Shown here: in pieces, positions 49,301-60,270 of the stretch
How the letters are laid out: each line of letters opens with the position of its first letter
Numbering within the stretch: the first letter of the stretch is position 1
Origin: Perilla frutescens
Taxonomy: Eukaryota > Streptophyta > Magnoliopsida > Lamiales > Lamiaceae
Direction: 5' to 3'
Assembly (NCBI GenBank): GCA_026008535.1
Contig: BRKX01000002.1
Span: 1,510,501-1,574,500, forward strand
DNA length: 64,000 nt
Program-made: the position numbers and the translations under genes
Notes under the pieces: generated by a model
What the model saw: only the letters and a program-made list of their open reading frames with translations
What the model was told of the DNA's origin: nothing
Database searches by the model: none

Positions 49301-49784
49301 TCTGTTGCATCCTCACTTGATCTTCATTGACGTCCTTAGGTGTCAATGGCCATAATCTGGTGGTCCGTCCGTCTCGGGTCACCATATAAGTGTTGGCGTA
49401 TCCGTCGTGGATCGCCTTCCTGTCAAACTGCCACGGACGACCAAGCAAAATATGCGACGCCTCCATAGGGATGACGTCACAAAGAATAGTATCAGTAAAT
49501 CGACCAATGGAGAAAGTAACACTTATCTGATATCCAATGCAGATTTCTCCTCGGTCAGTCAGCCACTGCTAACGGTACGGCTTGGGGTGCTTTTGTGGAA
49601 TCAGATTCAACTTTCCCACTGCGTACTGGCTGATCGCGTTCACGACGCTACCACTATCAATGATGAGTGAGCACGTATCATCTTGGATTTCACAGTGCGC
49701 ATAGAAGATGTTTTCACGCTGATCATTCTGATCCTCCTCTCGAATCAGACTCAATGCTCGGATCGAAACAAGACTAACGTGGGC
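46189..49784 (-). pseudogene. pol: Ty3 pol pseudogene (protease, RT, RNase H, integrase)
   Basis: In element order: protease motif LIIDSGS near 49650; RT from about 48930 with the box VVYFDDILIYS near 48440; RNase H with ECDASGIGIGAVL near 48010. Integrase follows, with the zinc-binding H-H-C-C segment near 47440-47340, catalytic D of SMDFILG (near 47255), D of VSDRDSKF (near 47075) and E of GQTEVVNR (near 46965). The C-terminus ends in a GPVTRLRAKKLQ motif and a hydrophilic tail encoded in the LTR. Defects: stops at 49569 (TAG), 48933 (TAG) and 47728 (TAA), and a 2-bp gain in an AG repeat at about 48820-48832 that shifts the frame before RT. Relatives make one polyprotein with Gag; here a TAA at 49785 also separates gag from pol. 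Confidence 0.93.
46379..46392 (-). promoter_or_regulatory. polypurine tract of the nested Ty3 element
   Basis: In element direction the bases gaggaaggggggaa directly precede the 3' LTR. The pol frame runs through them, giving EEGGN, so the plus-strand primer site is also coding sequence. Confidence 0.85.
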
Positions 49785-51239
49785 TTACTTCGGTTTCTCA
49801 TCTTCAACCTCATCCACAGGTGGACGGTCAAGGGGCTGTTCGGTGCCTCCTTCCACTTCTGCTTCATCGAGCTCTTCCTCACTTGCTGACTCCAGCTCAT
49901 TCTGCTCAGTAAGGAAAAGAACTCTGCGGTTCGGACACTGGGCTTGGAAGTGTCCCCATCCTCTGCACTTATGACATTGAACGTCATGTGCTCTCCCTGG
50001 AGTACTATTTGAAGACGGACCGGGCTGCACTGTTCGATTTAGATTACCTCTGTTTGGTGCAGGTGAATTGTACTCAGGTCTGCTGCTCGGCTGCGGTGCA
50101 GACTGCTCAAAGCGGCGAACGGGCTGGGACTGCTGATCTTGATGACGTGTAGGGGCTGTTCTAGGCGTAGAAGACTCACCTCGACCCCACTGAGTTTGTG
50201 CCGGCGTCGACTGTGATGGTCTCCTGCGGCCATCTCTGAGCTGTCGCTCTACTATTGAGGCATAATGGACCATGGCCTCAATACTGGTGAAGTCCCTCAA
50301 CTCGACTTCACAGGCGATGTCTGGATTCATTCCCTCAATGTATCGGTTGATTGTGGCAACCAATGTCTCTTCTTTCCCAACTCGATTAAGGGCTGTCTCT
50401 AATTCCTTGTGGTACTCCTCTATGGAACGTGTACCCTGTCTGATTCGGTTCAGTTTCTTCTCGAGGTCACGCTCATAATGTACCGGAATGAAACGTCCTC
50501 TCATGACGTCCTTCATCTCATGCCACGAATCAATAGGTGGGTGGCGCTCTCGGCGTCGCCAGTTCTGCTGGAACTCCCACCCGGTGGCTGCATATTCTCT
50601 GAACTCTAATGATGCTAACTGGACCTTCTTCTGCTCAGGAAAATCATAGCAGTCAAAGATCTTGTCAACCTTTCTCTCCCAGTCAAGATAAAGGTCTGGA
50701 TCATGTAACCCCTCAAACTCAGGGATGCTTGTCTTAATGTTATTCAACAGGCTTTCAGGATCCGTACGTCGGGCTGTATGTCGGTGGTAAGGCTGACGTG
50801 GTCGGTCACGTCTCTGAAATGGATCATACTCATCCTGAAATCCCTCTGCGAAATCACCAAAAGCTTCTGCAGCATCTCGATCATATGGATCGTTAAACTG
50901 CGCCTGAGGCTGGTGATGCTGAGCTTGTGGTACTCTAGCATTTGCTCTGGCTGGCTCGATTACAACAACTTCTGGCTGATGAGCCGCTACTGGTTGTCGG
51001 TTTGCTCCTTCTGGCTGGACAGGTTGGGCTTGAACTGGTGGTGCTGCAGGAATTCGAGCAGCAATAAGCTCGAGCTGTGCCATCACCTTGGCCAATGAAC
51101 TATCCAGCTTATGCTCCAGTGCTTGATGATGGTACTGGGCATCCCACGGCTGTGGCATTGATGAAGCCGCGTCTGTAGGAGTACTAGGCGATGCGGGTGC
51201 CTTATCAGTCATCTTGTTATATCCATCTCTGGATTCCAT
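49785..51239 (-). CDS. gag: Ty3 gag of the nested element
   Basis: An uninterrupted frame of about 484 codons starting at the Met at 51239; the frame opens upstream at 51284, but the extra 15 residues are hydrophobic and unlike Gag. The N-terminal third is rich in Pro, Gln and Ala. The capsid-like retrotransposon gag core lies at about 50750-50240 (DLYLDWERKVDKIF, RSIEEYHKEL, AMVHYASIVERQL). A single CCHC zinc knuckle (CHKCRGWGHFQAQC) follows near 49980-49940, and the C-terminus is very acidic. It would package the element RNA. The start lies just after 'ttttgcag', resembling a splice acceptor. The TAA at its end lies in frame with protease, so it may be the natural gag end or a mutation. Confidence 0.88.
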   Translation of the reverse strand: MESRDGYNKMTDKAPASPSTPTDAASSMPQPWDAQYHHQALEHKLDSSLAKVMAQLELIAARIPAAPPVQAQPVQPEGANRQPVAAHQPEVVVIEPARANARVPQAQHHQPQAQFNDPYDRDAAEAFGDFAEGFQDEYDPFQRRDRPRQPYHRHTARRTDPESLLNNIKTSIPEFEGLHDPDLYLDWERKVDKIFDCYDFPEQKKVQLASLEFREYAATGWEFQQNWRRRERHPPIDSWHEMKDVMRGRFIPVHYERDLEKKLNRIRQGTRSIEEYHKELETALNRVGKEETLVATINRYIEGMNPDIACEVELRDFTSIEAMVHYASIVERQLRDGRRRPSQSTPAQTQWGRGESSTPRTAPTRHQDQQSQPVRRFEQSAPQPSSRPEYNSPAPNRGNLNRTVQPGPSSNSTPGRAHDVQCHKCRGWGHFQAQCPNRRVLFLTEQNELESASEEELDEAEVEGGTEQPLDRPPVDEVEDEKPK

Positions 51240-51284
51240 TAGTACCTGCAAAACAAATAAAACAAAGAAAACAAAAGAAAACAA

Positions 51285-52063
51285 AAGAACAGGACCTCAC
51301 ACTTTTTTTTTACTCTCGTGTATAGCACTCAAAGTGTATAAATTCTCAATAAAGCTCAAACTCCAGCGACTCACAGTAGAACTCGAATTCCAGTAGTAGA
51401 ATTGCTACTAACTCCTCCAGCTCTAGTCAAGAGCTCGAACTTGACTCCCAAAGTACCACGGGGTACACAAAACACCACGAAGTAGGCTATAAAGGGTAAA
51501 GGTCAGCTGTAGGGGTGAAAAGATAGGAAAATTCGAAGAAACGACAAAACCGGAAAATGTTCAACAGGCGATTTCACCCTGAAGACGGCTGAATTTGGCC
51601 AACCGTACCTATATGTCACGGCAAAGCGATGAGTTTTGTTCAGCACGTTGAGACGCTTCCGGAATGGTATTATGGGCAAAAATTGAAGTTCTAGAGCAAA
51701 TTTGGCAGAAAACAAGAAACTGCAAAGTGTCGTCCCCAATCGCTATACGACGAAGAACGGCAAATCGCGACACGACTCAAAGAAAACAAGACAAATACTA
51801 CCCAAACTCAACAAGACTAATCAAGAACTATCAAGAACTTCAAGAATGAATCAAGATACTCAAGAAACACGGTGAACACAATAGGGCTCGATCAACTTTC
51901 CTTTTCTTTTCTTTTTTTTTTATCGATTTTTTTTTCTTTTTTTTTGTACGATTTTTTTTTTAAATAATAATAGGATCGACTAATTTTTCCCCTACTGTGT
52001 CACACACAAATTTGGATTGAACCACGACCAACCGAAGTCGACGTGGCTCTGGTACCAAAATTA
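51285..52063 (-). other. leader of the nested Ty3 element
   Basis: Non-coding region between gag and the 5' LTR. It contains T-rich tracts at 51892-51961 and the primer-binding site. Short ORFs show no domain. Confidence 0.8.
52046..52057 (-). promoter_or_regulatory. primer-binding site, nested Ty3 element
   Basis: In element direction TGGTACCAGAGC, six bases after the 5' LTR end. It differs at one base from TGGTATCAGAGC, the complement of the initiator tRNA-Met 3' end used by most plant LTR elements. Confidence 0.85.
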
Positions 52064-53192
52064 TGATACGACCAAATATAACGCGGAAGCAAAGAATCGA
52101 ACAACGCCAACTATGTATGTGATTCAACCCAACAATAAACTAAACAATACTGAATTAAGAACCCCAATATTCTGTATAAAACCAATAGGACTCGAATTTA
52201 ACAAGAATTAACACAAAACAACTCAAATAACCCGTAAAACCCTAAATTAAAGACACGTACAGAAACCTATGCAAACGACCTCAGATTGAGCTCAAATTTT
52301 AACACAAGGCACAATCTGTAGAGATGCAAAACATATCCAATATTCAGCCCAAAAAAACGTGTAGGTTGGGAGATCGAATGGTGGGAAGTTTCTGACCCGA
52401 TTTAGGGTTTTTAGACCTAAATCGATGAATCCGACTTTCGATCTGAGGTGGGAAGATTTTGAGGGTGTTGATGATGATATGGGAGTGTTATGGACGTGGG
52501 TGGTGGCTGTGGTGGTGGTGGAAGGATCGGTGATGAAGAAAAACGAAAAGGATAGCCGAAACTTACCCGAAACGAACCCTGAATCGACGAGAACTCGGAA
52601 CGCGCCTATGGAGCAACTTTCAATGGCTGTCTAACCCGGATACTACGAGATATCATGAACAAGACAATAGATTTCAAGCTTGAATTTTCCAGAAACAAAC
52701 TCTACCAAAGAACTATTGATTTTGAGACAAGTTGAAAAGCTTTGCGCTGTTTTTTTCATTCAAAACGTGTCTGCCTTCAATAGGAACGAAAATCCCTAAT
52801 TAATAATCCTAAGGAACGAAAATTAAAGTGTCTTGGGCCTAGAATTCAAACTGGGCTAATTAAAACTACTACTGGGTCCAATATCACTTAAACAGATTAT
52901 GATAATTGGGCCTGCTAAATACATAAATCCACAACTGAAATAATAGACTTGAAATAAATAAATTAACTAATTAAATCAACAAGGAACGACTTTGCCATGG
53001 CTTCAATCGAGCTCCTCGATGCTTAAAATAGTCACCAACTTGGGCTGTTTGAAATCAGCTCCAACATCCTCCAGCTTCTTCCCGACATAACGCTGAAGGT
53101 ATCCTTGCAGCTTCTTGGCTCTAAGTCTCGTCACTGGACCTCTAAGCTGCAACTCAGAATTTGAATCATAAATGCTAGCACCGGGCTCATCA
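52064..53192 (-). repeat. 5' LTR of the nested Ty3 element
   Basis: The same length as 45250-46378 with about 21 substitutions and no indel seen by eye. Since pol reads into the 3' LTR, this copy also contains the pol tail sequence (53003-53192), here without its frame. Confidence 0.95.
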
Positions 53193-53197
53193 ACAGA

Positions 53198-53417
53198 TCA
53201 CAAATATTTTGCACAGATAGCGAATTGTCCAACCCTAAGACTAGGGAGAGAGGGTTCCAGCTACTTTACCAGATCCGATTTTCCCAGGTAGGGGAGAGAT
53301 CAGACCTACCTAGGTCCTTGCTCGTCAGGAGCGATTTGGCACGGCCAAGAGACGGCGGGGTGAAGGAGATGCGAGTCAGAGGGTGCCCCGGCTAGGTTCC
53401 CGTGGCTCTGATACCAC
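53198..53417 (-). other. 5' leader of the copia element (LTR-proximal part) with primer-binding site
   Basis: In element direction TGGTATCAGAGC (53416-53405) follows the 5' LTR after a single base, a perfect match to the usual initiator tRNA-Met site. The rest is non-coding leader that continues at 45249 on the far side of the Ty3 insert. Confidence 0.9.
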
Positions 53418-54066
53418 TGTTGGGTATCTAACCTAGCCATGGTTCACTGCTTGCTTCCCGACCCATTCGGTCTACTTCACAGTTGCTCAAGCAACTTGAG
53501 CACTTAATTTTGGTCAGCTTTAGCCTCCAGCAAACCTCTACACTCTTCTTCTTCACTCTAGTTAATAATCTGCACAAGAAAGTTATTAGTATAGAGTATT
53601 TGAACAGCAAGATAAGAGTAAAGAGAAAAATAAAGAAGAACTGAAGAAGAAATAGGTAGAAAAAGTGAATCAAAAGTTGAAGAATGGGAAAATTGTGTCT
53701 CTAGGACACGGCGGCTCAGATTTTCCCACGGCGGCGACTGTGCAGTTCCGGCAACAATAAATGACCTGGGCCACAAGGTGAATATGATGGATCTACACAC
53801 GAAGCTCACACACTCAATTGCCAAACAGAAATCCGATGAACAGGATTCCGACGAGATCACAAGAAATGAATAGCAGAGCTTTTCGAAGTATACAGAGATC
53901 GTGTGAAGCTTAAGCCAAAGAATGAAGCGGCGCAGGGGTTAAGTAAATGGTAGAATTAGGTTTAGGGTTAAAGATGGATTAAGGGGCTGTTGGGCCTTAT
54001 TTAGGAAACTGGGCTCAAAATGGGCCAGCAAGAAATTAAATAAAGAGCATGGGCCAACCCACCACA
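53418..54066 (-). repeat. 5' LTR of the copia element
   Basis: Partner of 39429-40076. It is followed on the plus strand by cactt, then the interrupted P450 gene 3 flank resumes ('agatttaaacacttatacgc'). Confidence 0.93.
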
Positions 54067-54257
54067 CACTTAGATTTAAACACTTATACGCACACAAAAA
54101 ATTAAATAAAAATAATTGAAAAACACAAGAAGAAGAAAAAACTATATTCTAGAATTACCAAATTGAGTCTTAAATCTCCTCATCTTTTCCCTAATTAACT
54201 CTCCGACAAATGACGGTTGTCTACTAAATGAATGTATCTTGACATTTATTTAATATT

Positions 54258-54537
54258 GGGAAAAGGTGCAAATACACCCATAATGTTTACTTTAGAGGCA
54301 GATTCACCCTTAAGATTATTTTTGGAGCAAATAACACCCTAAAGTTTACAAAAAAGTACAAATCGCCCCTCCCCTCCCCAAAAATAGTATTTTTGTTCAA
54401 AAATATATAAATTTATTTTTTTTCATATTTTTCATCCATAAAACATAATAATTTTTACAAGATGAAATTTATTAAAAAAACTTACATGTATTTTTCATAC
54501 ATTTTTTAATAAATTTCATTCACAAAAATACAAACTC

Positions 54538-54611
<74 letters not shown>

Positions 54612-54868
54612 GATGATGATGATTTTAGGTCTATATTTAAAGGAAGATTATAATTTTAAAAAAATGGAAATTATACAAAATAAATATTTTTTAGTGATGG
54701 AAAAAATCATGAATAAAATGGAATTTTGTTTAAAAAATATAGAAAATTTATTTTCATCCCTAAAAAATAATATTGTTTGTAGGATGAAATTTATTAAAAA
54801 AAACTTGCATTTATTTTTTCCAAATATTTTTTAATAAATTTCATTCACAAAAATACAAACTCAAACTC

Positions 54869-54941
<73 letters not shown>

Positions 54942-55210
54942 TGATGATGATGATGATGATGATGGTCTATATTTAAAGAGGGATTATAATTTTAAAAAAA
55001 TGAAAATGATACAAAAATAAATATTTTTTTAGTGTTGGGGAAAAAATCATGAATAAAATGTTATAATGCACAAAAAACACTATTTTTGGGGAGGGAAGGG
55101 GGAATTTGCACTATTTGAAAAACGTTAGGGTGGTATTTGCTCTAAACAAAACGTTAAGGGTGAATTTGCTCCTTCATGTAAACGTTAGGGGTGTATTTGC
55201 ACATTTTCCT
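54258..55210. mobile_element. MULE with a doubled internal module and (AAT)n tracts
   Basis: The ends GGGAAAAGGTGCAAATACAC and, inverted, AGGAAAATGTGCAAATACAC begin inverted repeats of about 110 bp built of related sub-units ('gtttac..gcaaattcaccctta'). The 9-bp duplication tttaatatt flanks it (54249-54257 and 55211-55219). The gene 2 flank at about 29800-29813 keeps the empty site. The centre is a direct duplication of about 330 bp, each copy holding an (AAT)n run (54538-54609 and 54869-54942). No transposase. Confidence 0.88.
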
Positions 55211-55241
55211 TTTAATATTCAAAGTCTCTCTTTAATTTATA

Positions 55242-56217
55242 GGCAAAGCACGTCATTAGGTCCTTGTACTTTTTATGTTTTATCAGGCCCGTATACAATT
55301 TTTTCGTTTCAATATGTCCCTGTACTTTAAAGTTTGATTTCATTAGATCATTGTACTGTTACTCTTTATTTTATTAAGTCTCTGTACAATTTTCTCATTT
55401 CAATAGATCCTTGTACTTTTATATTTAATTTCATCGAGTTCTTATTTATCAAATCTAACAGATTTAGCTAGGTTAACTTTTTCATTAAAAATATAATACA
55501 TTATCAATTTTTATTTAATTGGACTACATATCATGTCCTAGTTAGACTTTTATTAATTATTATGCAGAAGAAAATCTTATAACATGTTAACTAAATTATG
55601 TAAAAGTAAGAAAAATCAATCAACGAGTATGCCGCCAGATTTGGTTGAAAAATTCATGCTGCTACTCCTCATTATTCTGCATTTTTTAAACTTTATTATT
55701 TTGGCATGTTGTAAACTTGTGATTTGTATAAATTTTCAAGAATGGATTAAAATGTTCAATATATATTGAACTTTAAGCAATTTTAATAAATAATGAGTAG
55801 TAGCGGGATTTTTTTAAATGAACTCTAACATCTCTTGTTGGTTAATTTTTTTTGCTTTTACGTCATTTATTTCACAAAGGTTTAATTGAGAGGTTATAAG
55901 TTTGCCTCTTTTTTGGAATAACAATCATATAAAATTCCAACTAGATATGATGTGTAATTCAATTAAATAATAATTTATTACATGTTATTTTTTAATGCAA
56001 AATTTAACACAAGAACCTTATGAAATCAAACATAAAAGTACAAGGACCTATTATAACAAAAAAAAATGTATAGGGACCTAATAAAATAAAAAGTAAAAAT
56101 ATAAGGAACTAATAAAATTAAACATAGAAGTTTAAGGATCTATAAAAATGAAAAAATTATTTAGGGACCTAATGAAATAAAAAGTAAAAATATAAGGACC
56201 TCAAAATGTGTTTTACC
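55242..56217. mobile_element. MULE downstream of P450 gene 3
   Basis: The ends GGCAAAGCACGTCATTAGG and, inverted, GGTAAAACACATTTTGAGG lead into inverted arms of about 280 bp made of degenerate 'aggtccttgtacttttta' units. The 9-bp duplication taatttata flanks it (55233-55241 and 56218-56226). Rearranged copies sit downstream of gene 2 (29826-30745), gene 1 (about 7160-7610) and the relic (17710-17990), so it was present before the P450 block duplicated. Non-coding. Confidence 0.85.
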
Positions 56218-56226
56218 TAATTTATA

Positions 56227-56799
56227 TGTAAGTTTTAGTCACATGAGATCCTATAGTTCAAAATTGTGTGTTAATGGTGTCCCAAACATTACAATTATTA
56301 TTTTTATTCTATTTTTTCTTTAATTTTAATTTCTTTTTCTTTAGTATAATTATATATAATTATTTAGGGTTTACTTCATCCAATTAGGATTTATAAATAC
56401 ATTATCTTTTAGCATTTAATTTTCATTTTTTAGTTAATATAATTGATTTTTAGGATTGATTATTCTAAACTTTGGGTATATAATTTTTTAAATTTCAATT
56501 CTTAGCAATAAATATTAATTAGGATTAGTTAGAATATAATAAATTTTATATTTATGAAAAACATTATTAAAATTACGCAATTTTGATGTTGGCACACACA
56601 TGAAATACACAATTTGAACTAGAGAATCTCATCCGTGTTTTAATGGGAACAAAATGTAAAATTAATCTAAATTTTTAGGGATGACAATTAATCAAATCTT
56701 TCATAATATTAATTCGGATGGGATCCTATATTGCATTTCACATTTGGTGTTCCAACTCATGTTCCACAATCGGATTTATAAGCTTAATAATAGATATTA
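56227..56799. other. AT-rich flank, paralogous to 30750-31290
   Basis: Non-coding, with a MITE-like repeat at 56700-56799 ('gatgggatcctatattgc', 'tgttccacaatcgg'). The paralog at 31285-31290 runs on past the point where the Ty3 element is inserted here at 56800. Confidence 0.65.
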
Positions 56800-57989
56800 T
56801 GTAATACCCCGTAAAATAATTACTGCTTAATTTCAGTTAATTGTTGAAATTACTATTTAGTAAAGTAATTTTCAGCAGAATAGGGTCATAAGTATCCGTT
56901 AATAATTTCAGTATGGTTTGAATTCCTTTTGGAAAGCCGGAATCATAATTTCAGATAAATTTGATTCCTAATTCTTTTAAATTACGGTGTGTTATCGTGA
57001 ATTAGATATTTTGATAAATATTTTTAGGACTAGGAGAATCAGATATTCTCCAGTCATTAGTGTTTAAATTCAGATAATTTAATCAGGGTGATTTAAAATC
57101 CGAGAGAATTAGATATTCTATAGTTCGGATGTTTTAACTGTTGAGGATTTAAAACCAGTATTTCAAAGTGGTGTTTTAAAAATCAATAATTTCAAATAAA
57201 CTATTGTTTTAAAGTAAGTGAATTATTTTAACAATATCGGTTTAGTTCGGGATTTTTTTTCGAAGATGAAAAATATCACGATAGTCGAACAACGGGTATT
57301 TTAACCGGATATTTCTTGGTCAACTCCCAAGGCATGGGAGGCCATACCTCTTCCATGCCACCCTTACGTTTCTTTATTTCCCCAAGTCAACCAAAATGGA
57401 AAAAAAAATATAGATATATAGGTATTATATATATATATATTATATATATATTGGAAAATAAGTGTTTAACAAACATAATCCTTCTAATTCCTCCACAAGA
57501 TTTTCGAGAAGAAGAGGGACAAAACAGCCACTCTCCCTTGCTTCTCCTTCACCACCCTTTATCATCTTCCATTCACTTCATTTTCTACACATTTTCAAGA
57601 GGGAAGGAGAGTAGAAGTGACATCCATAATCAAAGCTTGATCCCTCCATCTTCAACCTCCTAAAGCTTCTCTCCATTGTTTTTGAAAGGTATTTTGAAAA
57701 CCATGAAGTTATATATATATATATATAGGTTTGATGTTGTATTGGAAATCATGCCTTAAGTTTTTGAAGCATGTTAGATGGTAGAAATGAGTTCGTTTAT
57801 GTTGCAAAATTTGTTGAGATATTATGAAGCATGTTGTTGTGTCTTTTGTGTTCAAAGTATGTTAGATGTTTATGGGTTCAATAGTACTTAAAGGCATGTT
57901 TGAAATGAGGTTTGATGTGTTAAAATGCATGATTTCGAACATATAGAAAGCTTGTGAAGTTTGGCTTGAGTTCGCGTATTTCGCGCGAG

Positions 57990-58500
57990 CGGGTCAGCAG
58001 ATTTGCCACCCTTCGGTAAAACGAGCATAACTCCCTCATTAGACGTCGTATTGAGTCACTGTAAATTTTTCCGCAAACTAGACTTAAGTGGCTTTCCAAT
58101 GGTATAGGTCTCAATCTCTAATTCGTTCTGAGTAAATTATGAAAAATCGTCAAAGTTGAGTCATGTTTCTGTTTTCAGGAAGTCATGGCAGTTCTGCCAC
58201 CTTTCAGTAAAACGGGTATATCCGTTTCATTTGTTATCATCTTAAGCCACTGTAAAGTTTTAAAAATTTTAGACTTCCGTGGTTTTCTAATGGTATATAG
58301 CTCAGTCCGTAACTCTTCCTGAATCGATCGTGAAAAATCTTCAAAGTCAGGTCATGAGTTTGTTTTTAGAAATTCTGGCAGTTCTGCCACCTTCTAGTAA
58401 AATGGTCATAACTTTTTTGTTAGTTATTATCTTGAGTCACTGTAAATTTGGCCGTAAACTAGACTTCCGTGGCTTTCTAATGGTATATGGCTTGTCCCCT
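57990..58500 (+). repeat. three diverged tandem units inside the LTR
   Basis: Each unit of about 190 bp runs from 'gcagttctgccacc' through 'agtcactgtaaatttt' and 'tagacttccgtggctttctaatgg' style text to 'gaaaaatcttcaaagt'. Units differ at many bases, so the amplification is old. Confidence 0.8.
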
Positions 58501-59119
58501 GCACCCTAGTGAGTCAAAACAGAAAATTCTGCAAAGTTGATCGTTGTGCAGAATGTTGTTCAATCTAAGCTTAATGTTGATCTTGTTTTTAGAATCGACT
58601 TGCGATAGATGTTGAGGTATTTTTAATACCTTAAATGATGTCGATGTATGTATTTATATGGTTAAGATCTAGGGTCAAGATTTACCCTTAAACAAGAAAA
58701 TTTTAGAACGGATACTAGACCCTAATAGGCCTTCAATTTCATGTTGAGTCCAAACATCGTATTTGGTTCAACGTACTCAGTTTTATGTTAACTCTATGAA
58801 GGTGAGCTGTCCAGTGCAAGATAAAGTACGAGGAGGAACTTTTGCTGCAGTTCAAGTGTTAAAACCTCGGTGAAAGGTGGGCTTTCTTTTTAACGGACTC
58901 TTAGTCCAAATAATGATTTGAGTTTTTACTCACCTAAAGTTATTTATTTCTGATGCAAATAAATTATTGTCATGCATAAAATATTTCGTTTTGTATGATA
59001 TCCTTATTTGTATTTAGTTAGCTCGCAAGGGGCTTTCTAACTCTTAAATCGATCGGACCTCATGCTAACTTAGCATGTTAACCGAGGTTAGTGTACACTT
59101 GGGTTGGTGATATTAGGAA

Positions 59120-59300
59120 GAGAGAAAGGCTGAGCGGAGCTATTCCTGACTAAGACATCGACGATGCTAAACGTCCGTGGAAAAGGCTGAGCGGAGCTAT
59201 TCCTCGGAGTTTAGTTCAGATATGTATTCGTGGAAAAGGCTTTAGCGGAGCTATTCCTCGACGTCCTTGGAAAAGACTTAAACGGAGCTATTCCTCGGCA
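59120..59300 (+). repeat. short tandem units inside the LTR
   Basis: Four copies of 'ggaaaaggct..gcggagctattcctcgg' spaced 40-70 bp apart, with 'cgtccgtgg' or 'cgtccttgg' between them. Confidence 0.85.
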
Positions 59301-59913
59301 TTCAGTTTGGATATGGATGATCATACAACAGAAAAGAGCGCTCAAAAATAGAAAATGATTTAGTAAAACATAGGGTCTTTTCAGATAAAACCCCTGTGTG
59401 TTTACTCGGATGCATGATAATAAAACCAGTTTTTCACAAACGTTCATAATATCAGATATATTATGATATTTTTGGCAATGTGTTCACTGAGTACTCTTGT
59501 ACTCAGCCCTGCATGTCTGTTTTTAAATGTGCAGGTTGAGCTGGTATTGAAGGGAAAAGTGCTGAGAGTGGAGTTCCTTTTGTACAAGGCTCAGATGGTC
59601 TTGTAATTTTGAATATCTTTCTTTTGCTTCCGCAACTCAGCTATATAACAAGTATAATATTTCAAATTTTGATTTTGGACGAGTCCAATACCTCGATAAT
59701 CAATTAAGTACTATAATTATTATTCTGTCGCTTATGAGTACTTGAAATCAGTCCAGAATTTGAGTTCACAGCAAATATTGTTCATGGAATACAGTAGTTC
59801 ATTCCTTTATTTAATTAATTCCAGTTCGCGCCTTGATCCATCCTTCTTCGGGATCGAGTCGTGCCAGTCACACTTCATATTAATCAGATATTAATTTTGG
59901 GGTCGTGACAGAG

Positions 59914-59925
59914 TGGTATCAGAGC
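59914..59925 (+). promoter_or_regulatory. primer-binding site, Tekay-like element
   Basis: TGGTATCAGAGC, a perfect match to the initiator tRNA-Met site, three bases after the LTR end. Confidence 0.93.
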
Positions 59926-60072
59926 CAGGTTTCTCTGAGCTCTAAGTTCTTTCAGTTAAGTCTAAGATTGTTCCTTAAACTGTTCAGTGATCGGTTAACA
60001 ACTCTCAGCACTCCCTCACATCATGCTCGACCAAAGAAGGAAAGGTATGTGATTTTCAAAATTTCAGTGTTC

Positions 60073-60270
60073 AAGCAGGCCATTCAGATAATGGTGAGAT
60101 TTTGAAAATCTTTCAGTTCAGGCCATTCAGATAATGGTGAGATTTTGAAAATCTTTCAGTTCAGGCCAATCAGATAATGGCGAGATTTGAAAATCTTTCA
60201 GTTCAGGCCATTCAGATAATGGCGAGATTTTGAAAATCTTTCAGTTCAGGCTATTCAGATAATAGCAAAG
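60073..60270 (+). repeat. ~43-bp tandem repeats in the leader
   Basis: About five units of 'caggccattcagataatgg' plus 'gagattttgaaaatctttcagtt', the first four nearly identical and later ones decayed. Within each unit 'gattttgaaaatc' is palindromic, so the RNA could form repeated hairpins. Confidence 0.92.

Larger units (their letters stand above)
45250..53192 (-). mobile_element. Ty3/gypsy LTR retrotransposon nested in the copia leader
   Basis: Two LTRs of equal length (1129 bp; 45250-46378 and 52064-53192) with ends TGATACGACC...GGGCTCATCA are flanked by the 5-bp duplication acaga (45245-45249 and 53193-53197). The orientation is minus, as for the host copia. By-eye LTR comparison gives about 21 differences, about 98% identity, so insertion is young. 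The coding part is gag, protease, RT-RNase H, integrase. The last ~60 codons of pol lie inside the 3' LTR, a trait described for CRM-clade chromoviruses; clade assignment is tentative. Stops and one frameshift make it non-autonomous. Confidence 0.96.
39429..54066 (-). mobile_element. Ty1/copia LTR retrotransposon, split by a nested Ty3 element
   Basis: LTRs at 39429-40076 and 53418-54066 bound the element, with the 5-bp duplication cactt at 39424-39428 and 54067-54071. Transcription direction is minus: the 5' LTR is on the right, followed by the primer-binding site, leader, gag, integrase, RT and RNase H. Without the nested insert (45250-53197) it is about 6.7 kb. By-eye LTR identity is about 93% (roughly 43 differences over 648 bp), so it is older than its passenger. 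It lies in the 3' flank of P450 gene 3. Confidence 0.95.
56800..59910 (+). repeat. 5' LTR of the Tekay-like element (3.1 kb)
   Basis: Starts TGTAATACCCCGTAAAA and ends GGGGTCGTGACA. It contains TA-rich runs at 57420-57452 and 57708-57727, three diverged tandem units of about 190 bp at 57990-58500 ('gccaccttt.agtaaaac', 'gtgg.tttctaatggtat'), and four copies of 'ggctgagcggagctattcct' style units at 59120-59300. A 115-codon ORF at 57316-57663 resembles nothing known. Confidence 0.85.

Noticed and set aside
53405..53416. tRNA-Met-like sequence
   Set aside because: It matches only the 12-base 3' end complement and lies next to an LTR, so it is a primer-binding site. No full tRNA fold was seen in the window.
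57316..57663. 115-codon ORF inside the long LTR
   Set aside because: It spans a TA-rich microsatellite, has no recognisable domain, and lies in LTR sequence.
60073..60270. Regular 43-bp repeats resembling a CRISPR array
   Set aside because: There are no unique spacers, the units are contiguous tandem copies, and the context is a plant retrotransposon leader.
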